Notes: a model not told the origin generated them from the letters alone. DNA of 64,000 nucleotides from Pseudomonas sp. PDNC002 (GCF_016919445.1 NZ_CP070356.1:4343502-4407501); one strand, 5' to 3'; numbered from the stretch's first letter, positions 27,402 through 34,763 are shown. Numbers and translations: made by a program.

Positions 27402-27698
27402 TCAGTACGCTAACAAGGCCTGGGCAGCTCTCCTGCGCAGGCGAACCCATAGCGATTCGTTTGTCCGCAGGGAATGGGTAGTCAAGACAGAGCTGAGGAA
27501 GGGTGATAGGCCAGCGCTTCGGGGGCGGCTTTCCTCGATCATCCCCTGTAAAAGAACCTCTCCCTTACTGGGGTAGTGCCGAAGGATTTGCCCAGCAAGC
27601 GAGCGCACGTCCTCCCGTTGAGCAGGGTCCTGCTCCAACTGCGTCAACAGCTCGCGCGCAAGGACAATGGATCTGGTGCGTTCACTAGGCAAGGTCAT
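27402..27698 (-). CDS. BPSL0761-family small protein
   Basis: A 98-residue protein starting MTLPSERTRSIVLARELL and continuing with RSLAGQILRHYPS, the conserved core of the family that I recall as BPSL0761 (function unknown, common near mobile or accessory genes in Pseudomonas and Burkholderia). ATG 27698 is chosen because the family homology begins there; the longer frame reaches to 27836. The C-terminal 40 residues are Arg/Ser-rich and may be less conserved. It lies 26 bp before the recombinase remnant on the same strand. Confidence 0.65.
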   Translation of the reverse strand: MTLPSERTRSIVLARELLTQLEQDPAQREDVRSLAGQILRHYPSKGEVLLQGMIEESRPRSAGLSPFLSSVLTTHSLRTNESLWVRLRRRAAQALLAY

Positions 27699-27890
27699 GT
27701 GTACGCTCCATTGCAGAAGCCATGGCAAGCGCGAAGCAGGGCCGGGTTGCAGGAGCGAAAGCTCGTTACACACTTCGCGCATCTTGAACCATGCTACCCC
27801 CCAACGATGGGGGCGTCCACGAACCGCACTGAGCACAGTAGTGCATCCAGGGCAAACGACAGCCCTGATGACAGCCTTGCAGAACTAAAG

Positions 27891-27923
27891 ATCTAAAACG
27901 GGAGGAGCGCTCCCATTTTAGAT
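27891..27923. repeat. 14-bp inverted repeat (terminator or element end)
   Basis: Arms ATCTAAAACGGGAG and CTCCCATTTTAGAT are complementary except for one C/A mismatch, around a 5-base loop. A-rich and T-rich flanks would make it a bidirectional intrinsic terminator. It is also placed where a mobile-element boundary might be expected. Confidence 0.6.
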
Positions 27924-28356
27924 TTGTAGTGCACGATTTTTTAGAGATTTAGTTCAGAGAACTGAGCCGTACCAGGAGGAGGCTGTTTAAGGCCTGATAT
28001 GTAATTTAACATAATATACATTATGCGAAGTTACGTATGGTGCGGCCAGGGTCGAGTGTCACAGATTTCGCGGCCGGATTTCAGCTCCCAGGCTGCTTTG
28101 CTGGCATCTTTGCGTTTCTCAGCGTTCAACGATGTCATGGCGGACCGTTTGGCTCTTGTCTCTTTGCGTCCCGAATTACGCCACGGCGAATCAGCCCCCA
28201 CGAAACGCGATCCACTGCCAATCGTTTCCTGCGCTCTCGATTCCATCTTTTTAGCAGCAGACCTTCTCCGCGAGTTTCCCCGCGCCGAGCAAGGGCTGTC
28301 ACGGACAGGATCCATTCCTGCGAAAAGCCGGCTCCTATCGACGCGCACCTCAATAC

Positions 28357-28403
28357 GGCAACGCGTTACCAAAAACAGACAGGCTTTCCGGTAACCCGTT
28401 ACC
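28357..28403. repeat. palindrome pair A (GTAACGCGTTAC family)
   Basis: Two 14-base palindromic sites, GGCAACGCGTTACC (28357-28370) and GGTAACCCGTTACC (28390-28403), with centres exactly 33 bp apart. The first is followed by AAAAA. They lie just beyond the 3' end of the minus-strand gene at 28422, and match the pair at 28805-28851 in sequence and spacing. Confidence 0.7.
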
Positions 28404-28421
28404 GCGGCGACGCACGGTGCA

Positions 28422-28676
28422 TCAATCCATCACTACAAACTGGATCGGACTGCCCCCCGATGATGCCTGGTGCAGCACCACGTCGATCCGGTGAGCGGCA
28501 TGCAGCAGAATTTCGGCATCGCTCTCCAGTAGCTGTGCTGCCGATAACAGCGCCGTAACCGTTCTGGGTGAGACGACTTCCCGAGCGGCCTCTCGTAATA
28601 CCTCCACCACACAGGTTTCATTGAACGCTGTCGCCAACAGCACCTTCCTTAGCCGTTCCATCGTTTCCGCCTCCAT
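28422..28676 (-). CDS. hypothetical small protein
   Basis: An 84-residue acidic, mostly helical protein (MERLRKVLLATAF, VEVLREAAREVV, ALLSAAQLLESDAEILLHAAHRID). No family was recognised. A strong ribosome site (GGAGG) lies right before ATG 28676, supporting real translation. It is divergent from the small basic protein at 28868; the pair of palindromes between them and the pair beyond its 3' end suggest shared control. It has no signal peptide or membrane segment, so it is cytoplasmic. Confidence 0.65.
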   Translation of the reverse strand: MEAETMERLRKVLLATAFNETCVVEVLREAAREVVSPRTVTALLSAAQLLESDAEILLHAAHRIDVVLHQASSGGSPIQFVVMD

Positions 28677-28804
28677 GTCCTCCGTTGCTCAACGAGCAAT
28701 GCAGGAATAGCCCCATTTTCGCCAAGGCACCGCGCAAACCGACGATTGGCGCGGCCTGCAGATGCCAGGGTTCGCGTAGAGAGATAACGCTGGCCGGCAC
28801 ATTT

Positions 28805-28851
28805 AGTAACGCGTTACTATTTCTCCAGTCATCATTATGTAACGCGTTACC
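28805..28851. promoter_or_regulatory. palindrome pair B, operator-like, upstream of 28868 gene
   Basis: AGTAACGCGTTACT (28805-28818) and TGTAACGCGTTACC (28838-28851), centres 33 bp apart, the same spacing as pair A. The second ends just before the ribosome site of the 28868 gene and is followed by AAAAA as in pair A. The position is ideal for repression of the small divergent genes, or for a partition- or replication-type complex. Confidence 0.7.
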
Positions 28852-28867
28852 AAAAAGGAAGCACGCC

Positions 28868-29128
28868 ATGAAGGATGCCAAGGACAGAGCTACCCGCGAT
28901 GCTTTCGAACCGCCGCGCAAAGGACGGCCCCGCAAGGACGGCGCGCTCACCAACGCGGAAAAGCAGGCAGCCTATCGCAAGCGCCGTGCGGAAGCCGGTG
29001 GTGGCGCGGTCATGCTCAATAACGAGGAAATCTGGCTGATCTGCCATGCGCTGGACGGCAAGGTCTGGGAAGCGGACCTGGAACAACGGCAGAAGCTGAT
29101 CGAGAGGCTGCGTAAACGTGTCATCTGA
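28868..29128 (+). CDS. small basic protein with AT-hook-like N-terminus
   Basis: An 86-residue protein. Residues about 15-40 are strongly basic and include RKGRPRKDG, close to the AT-hook core (GRP flanked by basic residues), followed by EKQAAYRKRRAEAG. The second half (NNEEIWLICHALDGKVWE, LEQRQKLIERLRKRV) looks helical. A DNA-binding role is likely from charge and motif, and the palindrome overlapping its leader makes autoregulation plausible, but no named family was recognised. The ATG at 28868 has AGGAA eight bases upstream; the longer frame from 28685 would read through both palindromes. Confidence 0.7.
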   Translation: MKDAKDRATRDAFEPPRKGRPRKDGALTNAEKQAAYRKRRAEAGGGAVMLNNEEIWLICHALDGKVWEADLEQRQKLIERLRKRVI

Positions 29129-29278
29129 CTCGCCATCGCGACGCCGCTGTATATAACGGCGACTCGCGAACATCATGACTCAATGATCTGAAAACGAATC
29201 GAACATGCGCGGACGATTCCTTTCCGATGAACTGAATGCCCCGCATTCGTCCATTCAGCAATCTATGAGGTAGTCGTC

Positions 29279-29446
29279 ATGGCCGAACACAGAGGCGGTA
29301 AAGGCAATTTCGCGGAAGACCCGCAACGTGCATCCGAAGCTGGCCGCAAAGGTGGTCAGATCAGTGGAGGCAACTTCAGGAATGATCCGCAGCGCGCGTC
29401 CGATGCCGGTCGCAAGGGCGGCCAGCGGAGCCACGGCGGACGCTGA
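29279..29446 (+). CDS. KGG-repeat stress-induced protein
   Basis: A 55-residue, very hydrophilic protein made of two near-identical repeats: GNFAEDPQRASEAGRKGG and GNFRNDPQRASDAGRKGG. This is the KGG motif of the con-10 / general-stress family (PF10685 as recalled), small desiccation- or stationary-phase-induced proteins of unknown mechanism. GAGG lies nine bases before the ATG. It fits the surrounding group of small stress genes. It is separated from the next, convergent gene by a strong hairpin. Confidence 0.88.
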   Translation: MAEHRGGKGNFAEDPQRASEAGRKGGQISGGNFRNDPQRASDAGRKGGQRSHGGR

Positions 29447-29462
29447 ATTCCACACCTGAAAC

Positions 29463-29498
29463 ATCGAAGCGGCGCCCGTGCGTTGGCGCCGCCTCGAT
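29463..29498. terminator. bidirectional hairpin between convergent small genes
   Basis: ATCGAaGCGGCGCC paired with GGCGCCGCcTCGAT, loop of eight, one mismatch. It lies between the KGG gene and the minus-strand gene at 29535. No T tract is present. Confidence 0.55.
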
Positions 29499-29534
29499 GA
29501 AACACCCCGCCCCCTGCCCTCCACGACTTCTCGC

Positions 29535-29708
29535 TCAGTGCGTACAAAGCACCGCGCTGACCTTGATGTCCGCCCCTGAGTCCCGCCCCAGCGGACCATG
29601 CAGTGCCTGCACGAATTTCTGAGCCTGCTCGCGACTCAGGCTTTCCTGCAAAAGCACGGTGCTCATCGGCTGGCCGTCGCGGCTGTAACGAATCAGATAG
29701 GCGTGCAT
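29535..29708 (-). CDS. hypothetical small protein
   Basis: A 57-residue protein (MHAYLIRYSRDGQPMSTVLL, SREQAQKFVQALHGP). No family was recognised. GGAGG lies eight bases upstream of ATG 29708, which supports translation and decides this start over the longer frame from 29759. It follows the small receiver gene on the same strand after 64 bp and may be co-transcribed with it. Confidence 0.65.
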   Translation of the reverse strand: MHAYLIRYSRDGQPMSTVLLQESLSREQAQKFVQALHGPLGRDSGADIKVSAVLCTH

Positions 29709-29772
29709 GGCTGATCCTCCGTGGCTGGGAAAAAGCGGCAATGCCTTGGCAGGCATCACGTGACGATCAGCC

Positions 29773-30165
29773 TTAGTTCAACAGCCAGGGCTGCACCGGC
29801 GGATTGCGTAGGGTCTGCTGGATGGCGCCTTCCAGCTCGCTGAGGTCGACGGACTTTGGCAGCACAGGGTACGGAACGCCCTCCTCGCCATGTTCCGCCC
29901 AGGGCGACAACACCAGCACGCGCATGCGGGGCCGCAGCGGAAGGCAGGCCTCTATCAGGGCGGCGCCGGTCAGCGGGCCGGTGAGTTGCTCGTCGATCAG
30001 GAACAGGTCGATGACCGATGACGAAATCAGATGTTCTATGGCTTCTTCTTCGCTCAGCGCGCTGAGGACCGCATGCCCCTGGGACAGCAGATGGTGTTCC
30101 AGGCGCTGCAGTTGTTCGGGTCTTTCTTCGAGGACGAGGACCATTTTGTTTTCGAGCGTTTGCAT
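29773..30165 (-). CDS. single-domain response regulator
   Basis: A 130-residue receiver domain without an output domain. It has an acidic pair (LEERPEQL), a phosphoacceptor Asp in DLFLIDEQLTG, Ser in VLVLSPW and the conserved Lys in PVLPKSVDL, so it looks phosphorylatable. GGGAG nine bases before ATG 30165 favours this start; longer frames add sequence with no receiver character. It probably interacts with an unlinked kinase; no kinase gene is adjacent. Confidence 0.8.
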   Translation of the reverse strand: MQTLENKMVLVLEERPEQLQRLEHHLLSQGHAVLSALSEEEAIEHLISSSVIDLFLIDEQLTGPLTGAALIEACLPLRPRMRVLVLSPWAEHGEEGVPYPVLPKSVDLSELEGAIQQTLRNPPVQPWLLN

Positions 30166-30335
30166 ATCGCGCATCTCCCATGTCGAGACTGGGAGCTCAG
30201 CAAGTTTCGCGCCTCCTGCGGGCACAATAGTCGAGGCCCGTCGCAGAGCGGCCGGCACGGGCCATGATCTCGCCGTGCAACCAGCAAAACGCACGAATGG
30301 CAGCGTTGCGCGATGCAAAATGCCCGGCGTGTGGA

Positions 30336-30797
30336 TCAGCTCCGGGCGCCCTGCTCCTCCCGGCCTTGCTGTTCCTCGTCGTTGGCGACGTCCTGGGCGG
30401 AACCCTGGTTGCCGCTCTCCTCACCCATTTCCTGATAGGTCTTGCGCAGCTGCTGCAACTGCTCGCTGTCCATGTCATCCAGCCCCATCAGGAAGCGATG
30501 CGCGTGGTGCGTCGTGCGCAGCAGTTCGTCGATCTTGATGTGCAGTTCGTCCGTGTCGCGGTACTGCGTGCTCTGGATGAGGAAGACCATCAGGAAAGTG
30601 ATAATGGTGGTCGAGGTGTTGATCACCAGCTGCCAGGTGTCATTGAAGTGGAAGAACGGCCCGCTCAGGGCCCAGCCGATCAGCATCACGCAGGCCAGGG
30701 CAAACGTCAGCGGCCGACCCGCCCATTGCGACAGCGCCTGGGCGAAGCGCGAGAAGGTCAGGCCTGCGCCCTTTTTCTTCCGCTGCTCGGTCGTCAT
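30336..30797 (-). CDS. low-affinity iron permease family membrane protein
   Basis: A 153-residue protein with two clear transmembrane helices (LTFALACVMLIGWALSG; LVINTSTTIITFLMVFLIQ) followed by QSTQYRDTDELHIKIDELLRTT, the signature of the PF04120 low-affinity Fe/Cu permease family. The C-terminal tail is acidic and Gln-rich. The family name rests on fungal data; bacterial members are often in stress-gene clusters and transport has not been shown generally. The start at 30797 lies six bases after a 43-codon gene, so the two form one transcript. Confidence 0.85.
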   Translation of the reverse strand: MTTEQRKKKGAGLTFSRFAQALSQWAGRPLTFALACVMLIGWALSGPFFHFNDTWQLVINTSTTIITFLMVFLIQSTQYRDTDELHIKIDELLRTTHHAHRFLMGLDDMDSEQLQQLRKTYQEMGEESGNQGSAQDVANDEEQQGREEQGARS

Positions 30798-30803
30798 GGC
30801 GCG

Positions 30804-30935
30804 TCAGGCTTCGTGGGGTTTCAGGTCGGGCACGAGAATGGTCACGTAGTCCCGCTCCGCTGAGATTGGGACGGCGTTGCGGCGTGGTTTCTTTGCGGTG
30901 GTGCGGTTGATCGGTGCCGGACGCTGAGTGTTCAT
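30804..30935 (-). CDS. hypothetical 43-residue basic protein
   Basis: A short frame, MNTQRPAPINRTTAKKP at the start and ILVPDLKPHEA at the end, with a basic middle (KKPRRN). GGGAAG lies ten bases upstream of ATG 30935. It ends six bases before the iron-permease-family gene, which suggests translational coupling. No homologue was recognised, so reality rests on spacing and start signal. Confidence 0.5.
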   Translation of the reverse strand: MNTQRPAPINRTTAKKPRRNAVPISAERDYVTILVPDLKPHEA

Positions 30936-31102
30936 CGCTGGACTTCCCGAGTGAAAGTGCGTGAACGGTAGAGGCGGGAAATCCTGCGGGAGTTCAGAAG
31001 TTCTCCGCAGACCTGTAGGAGCGCAACGCCATTGCCGCGCCAGGCAAGTCCTGAATATGCGCTCGACAGCCGTCAGAAATCACCGCACCACGGAAGTCCT
31101 CG

Positions 31103-31309
31103 TCAGCCGTGCCTGGCGACTTCCTCGACAATCATCATTCCGCGCGGCGCTCGTACGGCGATGGTTACGCTGTTTTCGCCGATGGCTTTCACCTCGATCT
31201 CGATGCCCTGTGTCAGCAGGAGTTGCATCATCGATTCGGAGGCCTCGCCCTGCAGGATGTTGAGGGAGAGAACATCACCAACCTGATTGTTGCCCTGGTG
31301 AAGTTGCAT
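31103..31309 (-). CDS. CsrA/RsmN-like protein lacking key RNA-binding residues
   Basis: A 68-residue protein. The layout VGDVLSLNIL, a helical insert (ASESMMQLLLTQG), IEIEVKAIGENSVTIAVRAPRGMMIVEEV matches the RsmN/RsmF variant of CsrA, which also has a helix inserted between early strands. However, the N-terminal basic residues of canonical CsrA (Arg6, Arg7) are replaced by HQGN-type sequence, and the position equal to CsrA Arg44 / RsmN Arg62 (after IV in APRGxxIV) is Glu62. If the fold is right, RNA binding must be altered or lost. AGGA is eight bases before ATG 31309. Confidence 0.72.
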   Translation of the reverse strand: MQLHQGNNQVGDVLSLNILQGEASESMMQLLLTQGIEIEVKAIGENSVTIAVRAPRGMMIVEEVARHG

Positions 31310-31568
31310 GTCGGAATCCTTTGCGAGAATTGTCGAAGTGGCGCAAAGGATGACGGGGCGCTGGATCAACGTATGTAGTTCATTTCTCGTCAGAACGACG
31401 GATTAATCCCGCATTTCGAATAGCGTAGAAATCCTGCGTAGGAGTTACGTCCCGCCAGCGGCGGTTCCCGCTCCGAGCCGTCGTGGCGGTGCTCGGCGGC
31501 GAATTGCGTTTGAACCTGCACGCGGAAATGGCAGTCGGCAATGGAAAGGACCTCCGCTGGGGAATGCC

Positions 31569-32591
31569 ATGACTCACGACCGCCTGCACGCACTGCGCGA
31601 CCTTCTCGCCGACTTCCATCTGCCGCTCGAGCCCGACCGCCAGTTGCCCGCCATCGGCGCCACCCTGCGCCAACTCAGCGGCGACGGACTTGATCGCCTG
31701 CCCTTGCCGGGCAGCGGCGACACGTTGCGCCGCTGGCAGGCCCTGGCGACCGTCGCCGGTAGCGATCTGTCGCTGCTCAAACTCTACGAGGGGCACACCG
31801 ATGCGCTGGCGATTCTCGCCGAACTGGATGGCGACGCCCTGCCCGGCCTCTGGGCGGTGTGGGCGGCCGAACCGCCGCACGTCAGCGTGTGCCTGGTGGC
31901 CCGCGAGGATGGCTTCGTGCGGATCAGCGGCAGCAAGCCCTGGTGCTCCGGCGCCGCCGTTGTCGAGCACGCGCTGGTCACAGTGAAAGATGAGCAGCAG
32001 CGTTCGCAACTGGTGGCCGTGACGCTCGGCCAGCCCGCGGTGAGTATCGGCAATTCCGGCTGGAATGCCGTTGGCATGGCGGCCACGAGCAGTGTGTCGG
32101 TGGATTTCGACGGGGCGATGGCGGTGTGCGTCGGCGGCCCGCAGGAATACCTGGAACGCCCCGGTTTCTGGCAGGGTGGCGCGGGCATCGCGGCGTGCTG
32201 GTACGGCGCGGCCTGCCGGCTGGCCAGCTATCTGCGCCACGGCCATCGCGACGATCCGCATGCCATGGCCCACCTCGGCGCGGTGGATGCCGCGCTGGCC
32301 GGCGCGGCCGGTGCCCTGCGCGAGTGCGCCAACTGGATCGACGAGAACCCCGCCGTGCTGGCCGAGCTGCCGGCCCGACGTGTGCGCGCGCAAGTGGAAG
32401 GCGCCGTCGAGGCGGTGCAATGGCATGTGGGGCGTGCCCTCGGCGCTACCCCCTTCTGCCGCGAGCGGCGTTTCGCCCGGCTCGCCGCCGATCTGCCGGT
32501 GTTCCTGCGCCAGAGCCACGGCGAGCGCGACCTGGCGCACCTGGGCCTGCACCTGAAGGCTGCACCGGTGGACGAGGCCTGGTCGCTATGA
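31569..32591 (+). CDS. acyl-CoA-dehydrogenase-like flavoprotein (short, divergent)
   Basis: A 340-residue protein with the acyl-CoA dehydrogenase plan: helical N-terminal part, beta-domain marker FVRISGSKPWCSGA (about 120-133, equal to the GxKxWI(S/T)NA block), then a helical C-terminal bundle (ACWYGAACRLASYLR; FARLAADLPVFLRQSHGERDLAHLG). The usual C-terminal catalytic Glu block (EGTxxIQ) is absent. It could be a dehydrogenase with moved base or a flavin monooxygenase-like member. First gene of a four-gene operon with four-base overlaps at every junction (ATGA, GTGA, ATGA), so its product is made together with a deacetylase, a methyltransferase and a glycosyltransferase. Confidence 0.82.
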   Translation: MTHDRLHALRDLLADFHLPLEPDRQLPAIGATLRQLSGDGLDRLPLPGSGDTLRRWQALATVAGSDLSLLKLYEGHTDALAILAELDGDALPGLWAVWAAEPPHVSVCLVAREDGFVRISGSKPWCSGAAVVEHALVTVKDEQQRSQLVAVTLGQPAVSIGNSGWNAVGMAATSSVSVDFDGAMAVCVGGPQEYLERPGFWQGGAGIAACWYGAACRLASYLRHGHRDDPHAMAHLGAVDAALAGAAGALRECANWIDENPAVLAELPARRVRAQVEGAVEAVQWHVGRALGATPFCRERRFARLAADLPVFLRQSHGERDLAHLGLHLKAAPVDEAWSL

Positions 32592-33331
32592 GTCAGACGC
32601 AGAATCTCATCGCCGGCAGCCGCTGTACGCCGGCTTCGGTCTGGCGGGGATCAGCCCAGCTGGAGCGCCTGCCGCGCATCAGCCGCGAGCAGTTGCTGCC
32701 CCCGGGACGCCGCCTGGTGGTGGTGGCGCCGCATCCGGACGACGAAGTCCTGGCGTGCGGCGGGCTCCTCGCCGGCCTCCCGGTCGGCGCGGAAGGCCTG
32801 CTGGTCTCCGTCACCGATGGCGAAGGCAGCCATCCCGGCTCGCCACGCTGGACACCGGAACGGCTGCGCCGTACCCGGGAGGAGGAAAGTCGCTCTGCCC
32901 TCGCCCGCCTCGGGCTCGATCTTGCCGGCTGGGAATGGCCTCGCCTGCGCCTGCCGGACAGTGGCGTCAGTGCCGCGCAGCTCGTCGACCGCCTGCGCGA
33001 ACTGATCCGTCCTGGTGATCGCCTGGTCAGCACCTGGCGCCACGATGGCCACCGCGACCACGAACAAGCCGGGCTCGCGTGCGCCCAGGTGGCCGCCGAG
33101 TGCGGTGCGCGACACTTCGAAACGCCGGTCTGGGCCTGGCACTGGGCACTCCCCGGCGATCCGCGCATCCCCTGGGCTCGCGCGCGGCGCCTGGACCTCG
33201 ACGACGATCTGGTCGAGCGCAAGCGCGCGGCCATCCAGGCCCACGCCAGTCAGCTCGATGGCCCGAAGCCGGTGCTGGGCGCGGGATTGCTGGAAACCCT
33301 GTTGCAACCTTTCGAGGTGTATCTGTTGTGA
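32588..33331 (+). CDS. PIG-L family deacetylase
   Basis: A 247-residue LmbE/PIG-L protein. The zinc motif is APHPDDEVLACGG (about 48-60) and the third ligand is in STWRHDGHRDHEQAG. This family removes N-acetyl groups from GlcNAc-type sugars (for example in mycothiol, bacillithiol or antibiotic pathways). The ATG overlaps the stop of the flavoprotein gene. Together with a NodS-like methyltransferase and a GT2 enzyme this suggests a modified amino-sugar product, as in lipochitooligosaccharide-like or thiol chemistry, but the actual substrate is unknown. Confidence 0.9.
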   Translation: MSQTQNLIAGSRCTPASVWRGSAQLERLPRISREQLLPPGRRLVVVAPHPDDEVLACGGLLAGLPVGAEGLLVSVTDGEGSHPGSPRWTPERLRRTREEESRSALARLGLDLAGWEWPRLRLPDSGVSAAQLVDRLRELIRPGDRLVSTWRHDGHRDHEQAGLACAQVAAECGARHFETPVWAWHWALPGDPRIPWARARRLDLDDDLVERKRAAIQAHASQLDGPKPVLGAGLLETLLQPFEVYLL

Positions 33332-33918
33332 GTGAATTTTCCGAGGGCCATGGCGCCGAGTACTTCGACGAGCTGTATCGCGGCGACCCCGACCCCTGGG
33401 CGTTTCGCACCCGCTGGTACGAGAAACGCAAACGCGACGTGCTGCTGGCCTGCCTGCCACGGCCGCGCTTTCGCAAGGGCTTCGAGCCGGCCTGTGCCAA
33501 CGGCGAGACCAGCGCGGAATTGGCCGCGCGCGTCGATGATCTGCTGTGCAGCGATTGCAGCGCCGAAGCCGTGGCATTGGCCCGACACCGGCTCGCGGGA
33601 CGGGAGAATGTGCGCACGGAGCTGCAGGTGCTGCCGCTGGAATGGCCGGCGGGCAGCTTCGACCTGATCGTCCTCAGTGAGCTGGGCTATTACCTCTCCG
33701 CGGACGCCTGGCGTAGGGTCTGTCGCGAGGCCGCCGCCGCCCTGAGCGAAGACGGCGTGTTGGTGGCCTGCCATTGGCGCCACCCCATCCAGGGCTGCGT
33801 ACTGAGCGGTGATGACGTGCAGGGCCACCTGGCCCAGGCGATGGGCGCGCGCCCTGCGGTTCGCCACCTGGAACGCGATTTTCGCCTCGAACTCTGGTTC
33901 GCCCCGGTGGCGCGATGA
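33328..33918 (+). CDS. NodS-like SAM-dependent methyltransferase
   Basis: A 196-residue class I methyltransferase. YFDELYRGDPDPWAFRTRWYE at the N-terminus is the hallmark of the NodS family (PF05401 as recalled), followed by the SAM loop FEPACANGETSAELA, where the usual Gly-rich E/DxGxGxG has become EPACANG, and by FDLIVLSELGYYL. NodS N-methylates deacetylated chitooligosaccharides, so a position right behind a PIG-L deacetylase is chemically logical. The start is GTG 33328, overlapping the deacetylase stop as GTGA; a longer upstream frame reads through deacetylase sequence. Confidence 0.88.
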   Translation: MSEFSEGHGAEYFDELYRGDPDPWAFRTRWYEKRKRDVLLACLPRPRFRKGFEPACANGETSAELAARVDDLLCSDCSAEAVALARHRLAGRENVRTELQVLPLEWPAGSFDLIVLSELGYYLSADAWRRVCREAAAALSEDGVLVACHWRHPIQGCVLSGDDVQGHLAQAMGARPAVRHLERDFRLELWFAPVAR

Positions 33919-34568
33919 TCGGCGTGCTGGTGCCCGCGCACAACGAAGCGCAACTGCTCGGCGCCTGTCTGCTGACATTGCAACGCGCAGCATCGCACCC
34001 GGCACTGGGCGGGGAGCGTGTGCATATCCTGGTGGTGCTGGACGCCTGCACCGATGCAACGGAATCGGTCGCGCGGTCGCTGGGGGTGGCGGTGCTGCGG
34101 GTGAGCGAGCGCAACGTCGGGCACGCCCGCCGCGCCGGCGCCGCGCATCTGCTGGACCTCGGCGCACGCTGGCTGGCCTGCACCGATGCCGACAGCTGCG
34201 TCGGCCAGGACTGGCTAGTGCGCCAACTGGCCTTCGGCGCCGAGGCGGTGTGCGGCACCGTGCGCGTCACCGACTGGTCGCCGCAGGCCGAGCAGGTCCG
34301 CCTGCGCTACGAACGCCATTACCAGAGCCGCGAGGATCATCGCCACGTCCACGGCGCTAATCTCGGTGTCTGCGCGCGGGCTTACCGGCGTGCCGGCGGC
34401 TTTCGACCGCTGACGTCGGACGAGGACGTACGCCTGGTGCACGATCTCCAGCGCAGCGGCGCACGGATCGTCTGGACGCACCAGACCTGCGTGACCACCA
34501 GCGCCCGGCGCGATTACCGCGCACGCGGTGGCTTCGGCGAATTTCTCGACACGCTGGCTGCGCCGTGA
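33915..34568 (+). CDS. family 2 glycosyltransferase
   Basis: A 217-residue GT-A fold enzyme: VLVPAHNEAQLLGACL at the N-terminus, VVLDACTDAT, then the metal-binding CTDADSCVGQDWL. It lacks transmembrane segments, so it is cytosolic or membrane-associated. It overlaps the methyltransferase stop (ATGA). It is the last gene of the four-gene operon and would transfer a sugar to, or from, the intermediate made by the preceding enzymes. It has no Gln-x-x-Arg-Trp motif of processive synthases, so a single transfer is more likely. Confidence 0.88.
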   Translation: MIGVLVPAHNEAQLLGACLLTLQRAASHPALGGERVHILVVLDACTDATESVARSLGVAVLRVSERNVGHARRAGAAHLLDLGARWLACTDADSCVGQDWLVRQLAFGAEAVCGTVRVTDWSPQAEQVRLRYERHYQSREDHRHVHGANLGVCARAYRRAGGFRPLTSDEDVRLVHDLQRSGARIVWTHQTCVTTSARRDYRARGGFGEFLDTLAAP

Positions 34569-34639
34569 CCGCTCGTACCGACTTTCTGAACCATCGTAAA
34601 ACGGCTCGCTCACACGCCAGGCAAGCCACTGAAACTTCT

Positions 34640-34744
34640 GGAGGCCCGGCGACAGCACGCCTGGCAGCGGTGGCCAATGCGACCCACCACGCCACGGGAC
34701 AACGCATCCGCGAGCTGCCCATCACCCTGGACAAGCTGCTGTGA
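34640..34744 (+). pseudogene. 3' remnant of a xanthine-dehydrogenase-family molybdopterin subunit
   Basis: The last about 34 codons before the TGA at 34742 read RLAAVANATHHATGQRIREL then PITLDKLL, which is the characteristic C-terminus of the large molybdopterin-binding subunit of xanthine dehydrogenase / aldehyde oxidase proteins. The rest of the gene (over 600 codons) is absent; upstream sequence is the end of the glycosyltransferase. It marks a deletion or insertion junction. Confidence 0.75.
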
Positions 34745-34763
34745 GTCGCGAAAGGAGGTCCAG

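Larger units (their letters stand above)
27699..28421. other. gene-poor stretch between BPSL0761 gene and palindrome locus
   Basis: 723 bp. Several overlapping frames exist on both strands (about 28023-28558), but their translations are Arg/Ser-rich, lack ribosome sites and show no family resemblance. Recognisable content is the long inverted repeat at 27891-27923 and a pair of GTAACGCGTTAC-type palindromes at 28357-28403. AT-rich DNA around 27930-28030 marks the likely edge of acquired material. Confidence 0.5.

Noticed and set aside
28023-28558. Overlapping frames on both strands near 28 kb
   Set aside because: Translations are Arg/Ser-rich and unlike any family; frames overlap one another and the palindromes.
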